From: Paenibacillus sp. 1781tsa1
GTDB lineage: Bacteria > Bacillota > Bacilli > Paenibacillales > Paenibacillaceae
NCBI RefSeq assembly: GCF_024159265.1
Contig: NZ_JAMYWY010000001.1
Location: 4,464,001 to 4,528,000, forward strand
DNA length: 64,000 nucleotides
Reading direction: 5' to 3'
This document shows positions 1 through 7,695 of this stretch, piece by piece. Position numbers and translations under genes: made by a program. The stretch's first letter is position 1. Each line of letters starts with the position of its first letter. Below the pieces are notes generated by a model, which did no database searches, was not told the DNA's origin, and saw only the letters and a program-made list of their open reading frames with translations.

Positions 1-148
1 ACACCGGCTGCTCCGCTAGCGTCAATTTCATTTGCTCTCCGTACCAGATGTATCCGTATACCGTTCCTACCGCATTACACCAAAATAATAGCCACAGGAA
101 ATAACGATTGGTCAGAAATTCCCTGCTCCAGAAATACGATAAAGCCAC
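1..148 (-). CDS. ypjA: YpjA-like DUF1405 membrane protein, 5' part only
   Basis: The translated N-terminus contains YFWSREFL, FLWLLFWCNAVGTVYGYIWYG-like residues, a hydrophobic start that resembles the DUF1405/YpjA family. The position directly after qcrC matches the B. subtilis order qcrA-qcrB-qcrC-ypjA. A GTG start at 148 is preferred because AAGGAAGGGG lies just upstream; two in-frame ATGs at 169 and 172 have no clear ribosome site. The gene runs off the left edge, so only about 49 codons are visible. It is an integral membrane protein of unknown function. Confidence 0.7.
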   Translation of the reverse strand, partial: MALSYFWSREFLTNRYFLWLLFWCNAVGTVYGYIWYGEQMKLTLAEQPV

Positions 149-210
149 ATTCCCTGCCCCTTCCTTCATCATATATTGCGCACGATACAGTGCTGTCCAA
201 AAAACACTTC

Positions 211-242
211 AAAAAAACCTGACCGCATAAACGATCAGGTTT
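211..242 (-). terminator. Intrinsic terminator after qcrC
   Basis: On the minus strand, AAACCTGA and TCAGGTTT form an 8-bp stem around a 12-nt loop, followed by seven T. It lies between the qcrC stop and ypjA, so it ends the qcr transcript or limits readthrough into ypjA. Confidence 0.8.
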
Positions 243-259
243 CATTGGTTATTTCGATT

Positions 260-1144
260 TTACTGTTCTGCTTTCTGTTTCGCAAGCCATTCGGTCAGAT
301 GAGTAATCTCTTCATCCGTTACACCTTGAGCAATCGCTTGATCGTACATCGCAGGCATCTCGTTGTAGCCTTCTTTGATAATGGTCAGAATCTCTTCCTG
401 GCTATGCTTGTCACCTACACCCCGAAGTGAAGGTCCACTTGCACCCTTCATATCAGCCGCATGGCAGCCAATACATCCAGCCTTTTTGTACGTTTCCATT
501 GCAGGATCATCCTGTTCCACGATCGCAACTTCTTCTTGCTGTCCAGGTGCATTGGAAACTGGTGGGAGTCCCGCTTCACGCCTCTCCAGTGCTTCTTCTT
601 CACGTTGAATATGTTCAGGCTTCTGTCCACTTGCTTCCAACTCATGCTCGTAGTGTGTCCACGCTACATTCGTCAGGTAGAATACAGAAATGACCGACAA
701 AATCATCAGTGATGAAGCAATGGGGCGTTTATAGAAACGCCGCTCCTTGCCTGTGTCCAGAAATGGTGCCAGCAGCAAAGCTCCGAAAGCAACTCCGCTG
801 ACCCCCAGTACCCCGAGCAGAACGTAATCGCCCGATGCATATGGATACTTCAAGTACTGATATAGAAAAAGGAAGTACCAGTCTGGCATAGGAATTACGG
901 ATGCGCTCGGATTGGCCGGATAGCCTAAAGGTGCAGGTTCTGAAATCGTTAGTACCAGAATCCCCACCAATACAACGACACCAACCATCCATTCTTTCAG
1001 CAGGAAGTTGGGAATAAAGGCTTCTGATTTGCCGGGATACGCCGTGTAATCAGGAGGGGTAATGAATCCCGCCCCTTTACGGACCCGTGAATCACCGACA
1101 AAGATAACCTTTTCCTCATCATCCTTCTTATGTCCGTGAGCCAT
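260..1144 (-). CDS. qcrC: Menaquinol:cytochrome c reductase cytochrome b/c subunit QcrC
   Basis: This is the third subunit of the b6c-type menaquinol:cytochrome c oxidoreductase and passes electrons out of the complex through its own haem c. The 294 residues hold three membrane helices (about 52-68, 108-126, 144-160), equivalent to subunit IV of b6f complexes. A charged linker follows, then a C-terminal cytochrome c domain with CIGCH at 224-228 and a possible Met ligand in NEMPAM at 261-266. This b/c fusion is characteristic of Bacillales. The gene follows qcrB by about 20 bp in one operon. Confidence 0.96.
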   Translation of the reverse strand: MAHGHKKDDEEKVIFVGDSRVRKGAGFITPPDYTAYPGKSEAFIPNFLLKEWMVGVVVLVGILVLTISEPAPLGYPANPSASVIPMPDWYFLFLYQYLKYPYASGDYVLLGVLGVSGVAFGALLLAPFLDTGKERRFYKRPIASSLMILSVISVFYLTNVAWTHYEHELEASGQKPEHIQREEEALERREAGLPPVSNAPGQQEEVAIVEQDDPAMETYKKAGCIGCHAADMKGASGPSLRGVGDKHSQEEILTIIKEGYNEMPAMYDQAIAQGVTDEEITHLTEWLAKQKAEQ

Positions 1145-1165
1145 TGCGATTCCTCCCTTCTCAGT

Positions 1166-1837
1166 TTATAGTGGTCCCGAAATGCCCTGTCTGCGGATCA
1201 TGATAAAGTGTCCGACCAGAAGCACCAGAAGCACAGCGGGGAGGAAGAATACATGCAGGGCAAAGAATCGGGTTAGTGTCTGTGCACCAACAATCGTACC
1301 GCCTTGCAGGAATTCTTTAATAATCGGTCCCAACCAAGGAACCGTATTGGCAATCTCCAGTGTTACTTTTGTTGCAAAATAGGCTTTGTTATCCCATGGC
1401 AACAAGTACCCTGTCAGACCCAGGCCCAACATGACGAAAAAGATCAGCATGCCGACAACCCAGTTCATTTCACGCGGTGCCTTGTAAGAGCCTGTAAAGA
1501 ACACACGCATCGTATGTAAGAACATCATTACGATAACCAGACTGGCTCCCCAGTGGTGCATGCCGCGAACAATTTGGCCGAAGGCTACTTTGGTCTGCAG
1601 ATACTCCACACTTGCGTAGGCATTGATAATATCAGGTACGTAATACATGGTCAGGAACATGCCTGACAGAATCTGAATAACAGTAATAAAGAACGTCAAT
1701 CCACCAAAGCAGTACACGAATGCGGAAAAGTGATGAGCCGGATTTACATGCTCTGGAACTTCATGATCCGCAACGTCCCGCCAGATTGGCGTGATGTCGA
1801 GACGCTCGTCAATCCAGTCATAGACATTTTTAAACAT
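1166..1837 (-). CDS. qcrB: Menaquinol:cytochrome c reductase cytochrome b subunit QcrB
   Basis: Cytochrome b6-like subunit of 223 residues that holds the haems and the quinol sites in the membrane. It has four hydrophobic segments. Histidine-bearing helices are visible as RGMHHWGASLVIVMMFLH (about 89-107) and as HVFFLPAVLLVLLVGHFIM near the C-terminus. The length fits the short b6 form, with the rest of cytochrome b supplied by QcrC. It lies 15 bp after qcrA and shares its promoter. Confidence 0.96.
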   Translation of the reverse strand: MFKNVYDWIDERLDITPIWRDVADHEVPEHVNPAHHFSAFVYCFGGLTFFITVIQILSGMFLTMYYVPDIINAYASVEYLQTKVAFGQIVRGMHHWGASLVIVMMFLHTMRVFFTGSYKAPREMNWVVGMLIFFVMLGLGLTGYLLPWDNKAYFATKVTLEIANTVPWLGPIIKEFLQGGTIVGAQTLTRFFALHVFFLPAVLLVLLVGHFIMIRRQGISGPL

Positions 1838-1852
1838 CTGCGTTCACGCCTC

Positions 1853-2395
1853 CTAATTCACTCGGGTGTTCGGAACAATGTCGCCCAGATATACCCAACC
1901 CTGCTCTTCCTTGACTACGTACTCATCCAGCGGTTTGGGGGCTACGGCAAGATTCTTCCCTTCCTTGTCATAGTGCGCGCCATGGCAGGGGCAATGATAC
2001 TCGTCAGGGTACTGCTTGTCACTGTTCCAGCCTACTGTACATCCCAGATGTTTACAGATAGGTGAGAGTGCATAAATTTTACCCTGCTCGTCTTTGCGAA
2101 TCCACGCCACTAACGATGCATTACTCAGATACCAACCATCCTGTTGTTTAAGTTCAAAGGTGAATTCTTGAGGCTCATTCGTAATTTTGCTGATTTCAGC
2201 TACTTTGACAGAGGTGCCTTCTCCCTTATGTTGCAAAATCGGGTCCACCGCAAAACGGACCATAGGAAGGATTGCACCGGCGGCCATGTAGGCTGTAGCT
2301 CCACCAAGCGTGTAGGTCAAAAACTGCCTGCGTGACATCTCCATGCGGCTTGGCAATTTCAATGAAGCTTCGTGGTGGTCATGCTCACTGCTCAT
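1853..2395 (-). CDS. qcrA: Rieske iron-sulfur subunit QcrA
   Basis: Rieske protein of 180 residues that takes the first electron from menaquinol. The [2Fe-2S] ligands are visible as C114-x-H116 and C135-x-C137-H138, with C119 and C137 placed for the structural disulfide. The N-terminus has SRRQFL (residues 21-26) before a hydrophobic stretch, a twin-arginine-like signal anchor typical of Rieske proteins. It is the first gene of qcrABC, with GGGGG upstream of its ATG. Confidence 0.97.
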   Translation of the reverse strand: MSSEHDHHEASLKLPSRMEMSRRQFLTYTLGGATAYMAAGAILPMVRFAVDPILQHKGEGTSVKVAEISKITNEPQEFTFELKQQDGWYLSNASLVAWIRKDEQGKIYALSPICKHLGCTVGWNSDKQYPDEYHCPCHGAHYDKEGKNLAVAPKPLDEYVVKEEQGWVYLGDIVPNTRVN

Positions 2396-2427
2396 ACTGT
2401 CTCCAACCCCCTTTTTCAGCCAGCTCT

Positions 2428-2441
2428 CTCAAACGTTTTCA
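2428..2441. promoter_or_regulatory. Possible cre (CcpA) site in the qcrA leader
   Basis: CTCAAACGTTTTCA matches the right half and centre of the catabolite-response consensus (AANCGNWNNCA), but the first three bases match poorly. It lies between the qcrA promoter and its ribosome site, where bound CcpA could block elongation. This is inference from a partial match. Confidence 0.3.
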
Positions 2442-2477
2442 TTTTCATAAATTCCACGACTTACTAGAACATACATA

Positions 2478-2506
2478 ATCATATAGTAGCCCTAGAACAC
2501 CGTCAA
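2478..2506 (-). promoter_or_regulatory. Sigma-A promoter of qcrABC
   Basis: TTGACG (2506-2501) and TATGAT (2483-2478) are separated by 17 bp, about 80 bp upstream of qcrA. Two TGTGACAA-type motifs lie just upstream, at about 2507-2518 and 2563-2573. A similar motif precedes resA, so they are candidate redox-regulator sites. Confidence 0.75.
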
Positions 2507-2587
2507 GAATTTGTCACACATTTTTAAGGTTCAATTGTAAGCGTTATTAAAAAAATGTTGGTAAATTGTCACATTTGTCGTCAAAAA

Positions 2588-3010
2588 CTATTTTTTCCAC
2601 AACTCTCGTATCTTTTCCCCTACAAATCTCGCAATCCCCTCTTCTCCGACCTCATGAGTTAACACGGACCGTCTCAAAACCAGATCAGCAGATGGAATGT
2701 CCACTTCATTCAAATGACCATCTGATGACATAATAACCACATATTTGAATCCTGAAGATTTAAGCTGTGCGGACAAGGAATTTAATGTCATTGACAATTC
2801 TGAATTGGCATAATGAAAGGCTGGATAAGTCATGATTCGCCCTTTGAAAGGAATTTCGACCATGTCCAGAAAATCTCTCAGCCGCTCCAATGCCTCGGTA
2901 ACTTCAACTGGCGACTGCTCGCCGCTAAGAGCTGTGTATGGAATAAGGCATGTATCCAGATAGAGTTGCAGTTCAGCCCAGCTGTCTTGAGTCATCTCAC
3001 TGAATTTCAA
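2588..3010 (-). CDS. ypiF: YpiF-like DUF2487 protein
   Basis: About 140 residues without a known biochemical role. The sequence LKFSEMTQDSWAEL, then DTCLIPYT and PFKGRIMTYPAFHY, matches what I know of the DUF2487/YpiF family, and the position between ypiB and qcrA matches B. subtilis. A longer frame starts at 3097. The TTG at 3010 is preferred because GAGGGGAT lies 8 nt upstream and the family begins at this point. No signal peptide or membrane segment is seen. Confidence 0.75.
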   Translation of the reverse strand: MKFSEMTQDSWAELQLYLDTCLIPYTALSGEQSPVEVTEALERLRDFLDMVEIPFKGRIMTYPAFHYANSELSMTLNSLSAQLKSSGFKYVVIMSSDGHLNEVDIPSADLVLRRSVLTHEVGEEGIARFVGEKIRELWKK

Positions 3011-3102
3011 TTCCCTATATCCCCTCTCTATCCATTTTATTCCCATATTATATATGACCATATCTAATAAATCCAGACATTCATTTCGGAATTTCACATA
3101 TC

Positions 3103-3135
3103 AAAAAAGGAAACACGCATCTGCGCATTCCCTTT
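3103..3135 (-). terminator. Intrinsic terminator after ypiB
   Basis: A 14-bp stem with three G-U pairs (AAAGGGAATGCGCA with TGCGTGTTTCCTTT), a 2-nt turn that would open to a small loop, and a run of six T on the minus strand. It separates ypiB from ypiF. Confidence 0.75.
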
Positions 3136-3162
3136 TATCTCAGAAAGGATCTATTTTGTCTA

Positions 3163-3342
3163 TCAGTTTATGGTCCTCAGTTCATCCGTCAGACTCCGGA
3201 AAGCTACTTCGTCTCCGGTAGCTAACGCTTTATCGATTTCCAAATAGAGCTTCTCGCTGCGCTGTTTGCGAAGCGCTTCGTCCCACACCATCTCAGCTGC
3301 CAGCCCCAACATGACTTCATACGTAACTTTCATTTTATCCAA
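3163..3342 (-). CDS. ypiB: Short IDEAL-domain protein, YpiB-like
   Basis: A 59-codon gene: TTG GAT AAA ATG AAA GTT encodes LDKMKVTYEVMLGLAAEMVWDEAL, and the C-terminus IDKALATGDEVAFRSLTDEL is a typical IDEAL motif (alternating acidic/aliphatic I-D-x-A-L). B. subtilis YpiB is longer, so this is a short form with mostly the IDEAL region. GGAGGT lies 8 nt before the TTG; an ATG three codons later is the alternative start. It is upstream of ypiF-qcr, as in Bacillus. Confidence 0.75.
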   Translation of the reverse strand: MDKMKVTYEVMLGLAAEMVWDEALRKQRSEKLYLEIDKALATGDEVAFRSLTDELRTIN

Positions 3343-3365
3343 TAGGATGCACCTCCAAAACGGAT

Positions 3366-3872
3366 TTAAGAGCTCCTATATTCTTTTCCTTTGGTGACAT
3401 AACCCAGTGAAGTTCTGGACATCCGCTCCAGATCGGCATCAGTCAGCTCACGTATCACTTTGGCAGGTGTCCCCAAAGCAAGAGTATAGGGCGGAATTTT
3501 ACTATTCTCAGTAACAACAGAACCGGCTCCAATCAGTGTATATTCACCAATGTCGGCTCCATTCAGCAGAATGGCTCCCATGCCGATTAATGATCCAGTT
3601 CCAATACGACAACCATGAATGATCGCTGTATGTCCTACGGAAACATCATCTCCCACAATCAAAGGTTGATCCGTATTGACATGCCCGACAACGTTATCTT
3701 GAATATTACAGCGCTTTCCAATGATAATAGGAGCCAAATCAGCCCGTAGGACCGCATTGAACCAGACGGAAGACTCTTCTCCCATTCTCAAATCACCGAT
3801 TAGTTTTGCACCTTCAGCCATATATACCGAAGAGTGTAACTGAGGTTGTAGACCTTTGTATGGAATTATCAT
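3366..3872 (-). CDS. Gamma-class carbonic anhydrase-like hexapeptide-repeat protein
   Basis: A left-handed beta-helix protein of 168 residues with repeated hexapeptides (about 20-140, such as MGEESSVWFNAVLRAD and VGHTAIIHGCRIGTGSLIGMG). The histidines in VVGHV and VGHTAIIHGC sit where gamma-carbonic anhydrases bind zinc. Many homologues (YrdA/PaaY type) have uncertain activity. The ATG at 3872 is chosen over the GTG at 3881 because GGAG is 8 nt upstream. That ribosome site is inside a hairpin (see the entry at 3877). Confidence 0.85.
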   Translation of the reverse strand: MIIPYKGLQPQLHSSVYMAEGAKLIGDLRMGEESSVWFNAVLRADLAPIIIGKRCNIQDNVVGHVNTDQPLIVGDDVSVGHTAIIHGCRIGTGSLIGMGAILLNGADIGEYTLIGAGSVVTENSKIPPYTLALGTPAKVIRELTDADLERMSRTSLGYVTKGKEYRSS

Positions 3873-3876
3873 TATT

Positions 3877-3900
3877 ATCACTCCTTAATTTGGGAGTGAT
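3877..3900 (-). promoter_or_regulatory. Hairpin covering the ribosome site of the carbonic anhydrase-like gene
   Basis: On the minus strand ATCACTCC pairs perfectly with GGAGTGAT across an 8-nt A/T-rich loop. The downstream arm contains the GGAG ribosome site 8 nt before the ATG. No T-run follows, so it does not look like a terminator. Control of translation by sequestering the site is inferred. Confidence 0.5.
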
Positions 3901-3916
3901 TTTAGCAACTTGTCCT

Positions 3917-5035
3917 TCACTTGTCAAACAAAATAGGTGTAATGTCTCCTGAAATGGAGCGACAGGATGCAGCAAGACGTGAGCCCCAGGCTGTCATTTG
4001 TATCGTCCGGCCTTCCTCATGTTCCCCAATACGGACCATGCCAAGATGCAACATCATTTTAACAATTCTGTTATCATAGATGGCCTCGGGCGTATCATAA
4101 TAGAACGGCTGAATGAATGGACCGATCTGACGAAACAGCGACTCGGCGGTTGACCATTCCAAGGCACATTCGCCAGTCCAATACACAATAGAGGACAGAT
4201 TGGGAATAGCACCTTTATACAATCTTAACCAAAACCTAAATAGCTGTATCATTTCGGCTGTTTTCTCAGCCCCCAGCTTGTCTTCTCCAGCTGCTGATAG
4301 CTTCAGCGTGCCTTGCTCCTCACGAACCAGCCGATGGTGAAATGCATAGTCGTAGAGAAGTGCGAAACGATCCGGGTAATCCTTGAACGAACGGCCATAT
4401 CCGAATCTCCATCCACCTTTGCCCACCAATTCCTCACTAATGTGTAGATGCTCCATAATCTGCTGTTGAGAGCGCCGGTACATCATGCCCTCAGCGTTAA
4501 GGGCAATTTCGTGCTGCTGGACAAACTGTAGGAACAACTTGAGATCATCCGCTAAGAGATGATACTCATCCCGATACATGGGTGGTTCCGTCGTTTTTGT
4601 AATCCCTGCTCGCAGATGTGTGGATAACACATCCCTGAATCTTAATTTCAGATCCTGTGGCACCTGATACAAATACCTGGTCTGCTGCGTTGTCCCATTG
4701 AACAACCATCCACTCTTATTGAAGCGAACGATGAGATCACGTGGACTGGCGCCAGCCTCACTCTCCTTTTTGTCCATCGATTGACGGGCTATGGCAATGA
4801 GTTCTTCCATACCATAATACTGGCGAGGATCAAACAACAAGTTGTTCAAAAAGCGCTGATCTGCTTGATTCAGTTGACGTACCTGCTGCTCAAAAAAGGG
4901 TCTGCTGCCCAATGTAGTGAGAATACTCTGGATGAGTTCATGTTTGGAGTTGGGCTTGCATTCACATTGGTAATAGTCTGCTATTCGATTAAGCTGGCCA
5001 ATATCGGCAAAAGTAAGCATATCCGCTAGATTCAT
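3917..5035 (-). CDS. Conserved-looking hypothetical protein, 372 residues
   Basis: Not recognised. The protein is soluble in appearance, with no signal peptide or membrane helix. The N-terminal ADIGQLNRIADYY and SKHELIQSILTTL resemble the helix-turn-helix/SAP-like start of some DNA-repair and helicase-associated proteins, but this is weak. A winged-helix-like middle (about 160-260) is rich in basic and aromatic residues. The ATG is preceded by GAGGCGATGG. It ends about 45 bp before the carbonic anhydrase-like gene. Confidence 0.75.
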   Translation of the reverse strand: MNLADMLTFADIGQLNRIADYYQCECKPNSKHELIQSILTTLGSRPFFEQQVRQLNQADQRFLNNLLFDPRQYYGMEELIAIARQSMDKKESEAGASPRDLIVRFNKSGWLFNGTTQQTRYLYQVPQDLKLRFRDVLSTHLRAGITKTTEPPMYRDEYHLLADDLKLFLQFVQQHEIALNAEGMMYRRSQQQIMEHLHISEELVGKGGWRFGYGRSFKDYPDRFALLYDYAFHHRLVREEQGTLKLSAAGEDKLGAEKTAEMIQLFRFWLRLYKGAIPNLSSIVYWTGECALEWSTAESLFRQIGPFIQPFYYDTPEAIYDNRIVKMMLHLGMVRIGEHEEGRTIQMTAWGSRLAASCRSISGDITPILFDK

Positions 5036-5247
5036 GGGTCCATCGCCTCGCCCGTTAACTACTTCGGCTGCTGATTTGGAGCCTGAAATAGTTTGGTTTT
5101 GTAAACATCGTTGACGGAATTCCCATAATCTAAACCTCTTTTTGGAAATCTTTTATGTTTTAAATCATACTATGCCCCAAGTCGGACAATCAGAAGAAAA
5201 ATGAGAGGTTTGAAATCATATAAAGGCTTTATTTCCCCATAAAATGC

Positions 5248-5283
5248 AAAAAAACAACCCAAGTGGATTACTCAGGTTGTTTT
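5248..5283 (-). terminator. Intrinsic terminator overlapping the end of the phosphatase gene
   Basis: AAACAACC and GGTTGTTT form a stem around a loop that can pair further (TGAGT/ACTTG), followed by T7 on the minus strand. The 5' arm contains the last codons of the histidine phosphatase gene. Confidence 0.75.
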
Positions 5284-5867
5284 GCTGTGTCCAAAGACAG
5301 ATGTCGTGTGCAATTATATAACAGCGGACTCCAGTCATCACGTTCCTTTTCCAGGATCGTCAGTGACAGGTTTCCAATCCGCTGTGTATACCGATCTTTA
5401 AACAAGGCTGTTAACAGGTTCGCCAGAAAAGCTCCATGAGTGACAATGAGTACGTTTTGGTCCGGGTAGGCAGACCATAGATCTTCCAGAAACGCCAGTG
5501 CACGAATCTGGATATCCGCAATCTGCTCCTGTCCCAAGTCCAATGTCTCCCACGATTGACCCCAGCGGGCAACCCGTTCTTCTGAAGTCAGACCTTCGAT
5601 CTGACCAAAAGCCCTTTCTTTCAACCGTGCGTCCGGCTCAAGCAAAGGTACATTCAACAGTTCAGAGATAATCTCCCCTGTTTCCTGTGCCCGCGATAAC
5701 CCACTTGTGATGATATAGTCCCACTGGTATTCTTCCGTCAACAGACGTCTTCCCAGTCGCTCTGCCTGATCACGACCTTCCCCATTCAGAGGTATATCAG
5801 TCTGCCCCTGTATACGGCCCGCCGCATTCCAGTCTGTAAGACCGTGACGAATAAGCCCGATTCGCAC
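5268..5867 (-). CDS. Histidine phosphatase family protein
   Basis: A 199-residue phosphoglycerate mutase/phosphatase fold. The catalytic RHG is at 7-9 (LIRHGLTDWN). The second histidine is in VTHGAFL, the conserved acidic residue is in LKERAFGQIEG, and the SGLSRAQET segment carries the second phosphate-binding arginine. Substrate cannot be told from sequence; alpha-ribazole phosphatase or a broad phosphatase are possible. The start is GTG, with GAGGGATG upstream. The gene is followed by a terminator. Confidence 0.88.
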   Translation of the reverse strand: MRIGLIRHGLTDWNAAGRIQGQTDIPLNGEGRDQAERLGRRLLTEEYQWDYIITSGLSRAQETGEIISELLNVPLLEPDARLKERAFGQIEGLTSEERVARWGQSWETLDLGQEQIADIQIRALAFLEDLWSAYPDQNVLIVTHGAFLANLLTALFKDRYTQRIGNLSLTILEKERDDWSPLLYNCTRHLSLDTAKQPE

Positions 5868-5910
5868 TTACATCCCTCATTTCTCCACACGGCGAACGAA
5901 AGGTTATAAC

Positions 5911-6546
5911 CTATGCACTCGCACCTTGTTTACGTTTATTCGTTGTTCGATGCATACGTCCAAGAGAAAATAACGCCATTCCAATTGCAAGTAAAGACAG
6001 GGCCATCCAATACTGCGGATAAGCAGGTCCCATACTCACTACAAAAGGTTCAATTATGCTTCCTCTATCCGCTCCAGTCATGTCGTACTGATACAATCCA
6101 GATGACGAAGGTGCGCTTCCGGCAACCCCTGTCTCAAGAATACCCGTAGCAACAACTTGGGTTTGCTCAGCTTCTGATACATCTGGCTTAAACATTGCCA
6201 TGTACAGAAAGCTGCATAAAAAAATAGCCAGGAACGCGGCAATCCACAAAGACATATGCTTGCGAATCGCAGCAGAGAAACGATTAACCTTTGCCTCCTC
6301 CGGCAATAACCATGGAGACTCCGCATAGATCCGGTCCATAACGTTACGGTTTACTCTCTCTGCCTGTTGTTCTGTCACTGGAACCGGGATGCTATGCAGC
6401 AAGATCTGGGCTTCTTCCCAGACCTCAAACTGCTCGGAGCACTCTTCACAGCCAGCGAGATGAGCATGAAATGCAATCCGCTGAGGATGAGTTTCCGGCA
6501 AGTCCCAGACCAGTGCAAACAGTTCCTGGGCTTCATTGCAATTCAT
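5911..6546 (-). CDS. Membrane-bound anti-sigma factor with ZAS zinc finger
   Basis: A partner for the ECF sigma factor encoded just upstream. The N-terminal zinc-binding anti-sigma motif is visible as H29-x3-C33-x2-C36 (zf-HC2 type). One membrane helix lies at about 95-113 and a second at about 175-193. The gene starts inside the sigma-factor stop codon (ATGA overlap), which implies translational coupling and near-equal amounts. The inducing signal is unknown. The extracytoplasmic part is short and has no recognisable sensor domain. Confidence 0.88.
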   Translation of the reverse strand: MNCNEAQELFALVWDLPETHPQRIAFHAHLAGCEECSEQFEVWEEAQILLHSIPVPVTEQQAERVNRNVMDRIYAESPWLLPEEAKVNRFSAAIRKHMSLWIAAFLAIFLCSFLYMAMFKPDVSEAEQTQVVATGILETGVAGSAPSSSGLYQYDMTGADRGSIIEPFVVSMGPAYPQYWMALSLLAIGMALFSLGRMHRTTNKRKQGASA

Positions 6547-7136
6547 CGGTTCTTCATCCCTTCATATGGCTCGTACACCGGTTCGAAGAAATAAGGTTCC
6601 AATTGAGTTTTTACGCTTGATCTTGCTCTGAATAATAGCGATTTCACAGAACTGACGCTCTGCCCAAGAATATTCGCAATCTCCTGGTAGTCTAGTTGAT
6701 CATACTCGCGGAGTATAATCGCAGAACGTTGCTTCTCCGGCAAGTTGTTAATCGCATCTCTAACCAGCATCACCCGCTCGCTGCGCAGTACAGCATACTC
6801 CGGTGCATTCTCCGAAGGAGCAACGGGAACAATCCCGCTCTCTTCAAGTGGGACATTTCCGCTGCGCTGTTTGCGAAGCTCACTCAGTACCGTATTTCTC
6901 GCAATGGTATATAACCAGGTTGAGAATGAGGCATCCACCTCACGGAAAGAGTGCAGACTGCGGAACGCCTTATAGAAAGTCTCAGAACAGAGATCTTCCG
7001 CAAGCAGCTCCATATTGGAACTTTTCAACATATGATATACGAAAGCCAGTATTTTACGCTGATAACGACTCATCAGCTCGGAATATAACTCCAGGTTACC
7101 TTCCTTGATCTCTCGAATCAACTGGGAATCCGTCAT
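6543..7136 (-). CDS. ECF-family RNA polymerase sigma factor
   Basis: About 197 residues with sigma region 2 (LYSELMSRYQRKILAFVYHM, LCSETFYKAFRSLHSF) and region 4 (LPEKQRSAIILREYDQLDYQEIANILGQSVSSVKSLLFRAR). It lacks regions 1 and 3, so it is an extracytoplasmic-function sigma. A longer frame starts at 7193, but MTDSQLIREI at 7136 is the usual family start and GAGGAGGGG lies 10 nt upstream. It overlaps its anti-sigma gene by 4 bp. A matching ECF-type promoter lies about 310 bp upstream, which suggests autoregulation. Confidence 0.92.
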   Translation of the reverse strand: MTDSQLIREIKEGNLELYSELMSRYQRKILAFVYHMLKSSNMELLAEDLCSETFYKAFRSLHSFREVDASFSTWLYTIARNTVLSELRKQRSGNVPLEESGIVPVAPSENAPEYAVLRSERVMLVRDAINNLPEKQRSAIILREYDQLDYQEIANILGQSVSSVKSLLFRARSSVKTQLEPYFFEPVYEPYEGMKNR

Positions 7137-7455
7137 TTGAGTGCGACCCCTCCTCGCCCATCCATGTGCTTCTCCCCGTTCGACTCTATCCATGTATTAC
7201 CGAACAGGCACAAAAAAGTTGCGGTTCTCACCGCATATAAACAGCGTTCAGCACCATAACTGGCCTTCCCGCCAAATTCCCCTATGTAATGGCAATTTCC
7301 CCAACGTTTCTACATTAACAGTATTTATTGTACAACGGTCTGCATCATCCTGGCAAATCCATTGCTGTCCACAGAACCCGACCTGTCATTCATATGCAGT
7401 CATTTTCACGTTCATGACTTCATTTTGAGCCTTTTTGGTAAGCCTTTCTTATATA

Positions 7456-7482
7456 GACGGACGATGTACTGAAAAGGTTACA
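7456..7482 (-). promoter_or_regulatory. Candidate ECF-sigma promoter of the sigma/anti-sigma operon
   Basis: TGTAACC (7482-7476) and CGTC (7459-7456) are separated by 16 bp and match the AAC/CGTC form recognised by ECF sigmas of the SigW/SigX type. It points at the sigma gene and leaves an approximately 310-nt leader. Autoregulation is inferred. Two AAGGAGG motifs on the opposite strand at about 7506-7531 have no convincing gene after them. Confidence 0.5.
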
Positions 7483-7605
7483 AAAATGTGATATTTTTTT
7501 GATCTAAGGAGGCCTAACTGATTAAGGAGGGTGATGTAAAGAGAGGATATATGCGTGTGTGTATATTCAAACATATAGATGATGCCCTTTCGTTCCATTT
7601 TAGAC

Positions 7606-7689
7606 AAAAAAAAGACCGCTTACATAAGCGGCCATTGCTCACGTGGAGCAATACAGTTATTGGATAGGAGTGGAGAGAAACCATACTGT
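7606..7689 (-). ncRNA. Candidate small RNA with C/U-rich anti-Shine-Dalgarno loop
   Basis: A free-standing transcription unit of about 84 nt between tyrA and the ECF sigma gene. A consensus sigma-A promoter precedes it and a perfect GC-rich hairpin with eight T ends it. The RNA begins near 7689. TACAGT pairs with ACTGTA, aided by TGG/CCA, so that UUUCUCUCCACUCCUAU sits in an apical loop. A second hairpin (ATTGCTC/GAGCAAT, 7634-7652) and the terminator hairpin (7616-7631) follow. The loop complements purine-rich ribosome sites, as in the C-rich seeds of RoxS/RsaE or FsrA, though it is not obviously either. No reading frame of useful length is present. Confidence 0.7.
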
Positions 7690-7695
7690 ACCCTT

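Noticed and set aside
7550..7603. 16-codon plus-strand frame (MRVCIFKHIDD...)
   Set aside because: The spacing to GAGAGGA is too short, no promoter is evident and the frame is tiny. Not reported as a gene.
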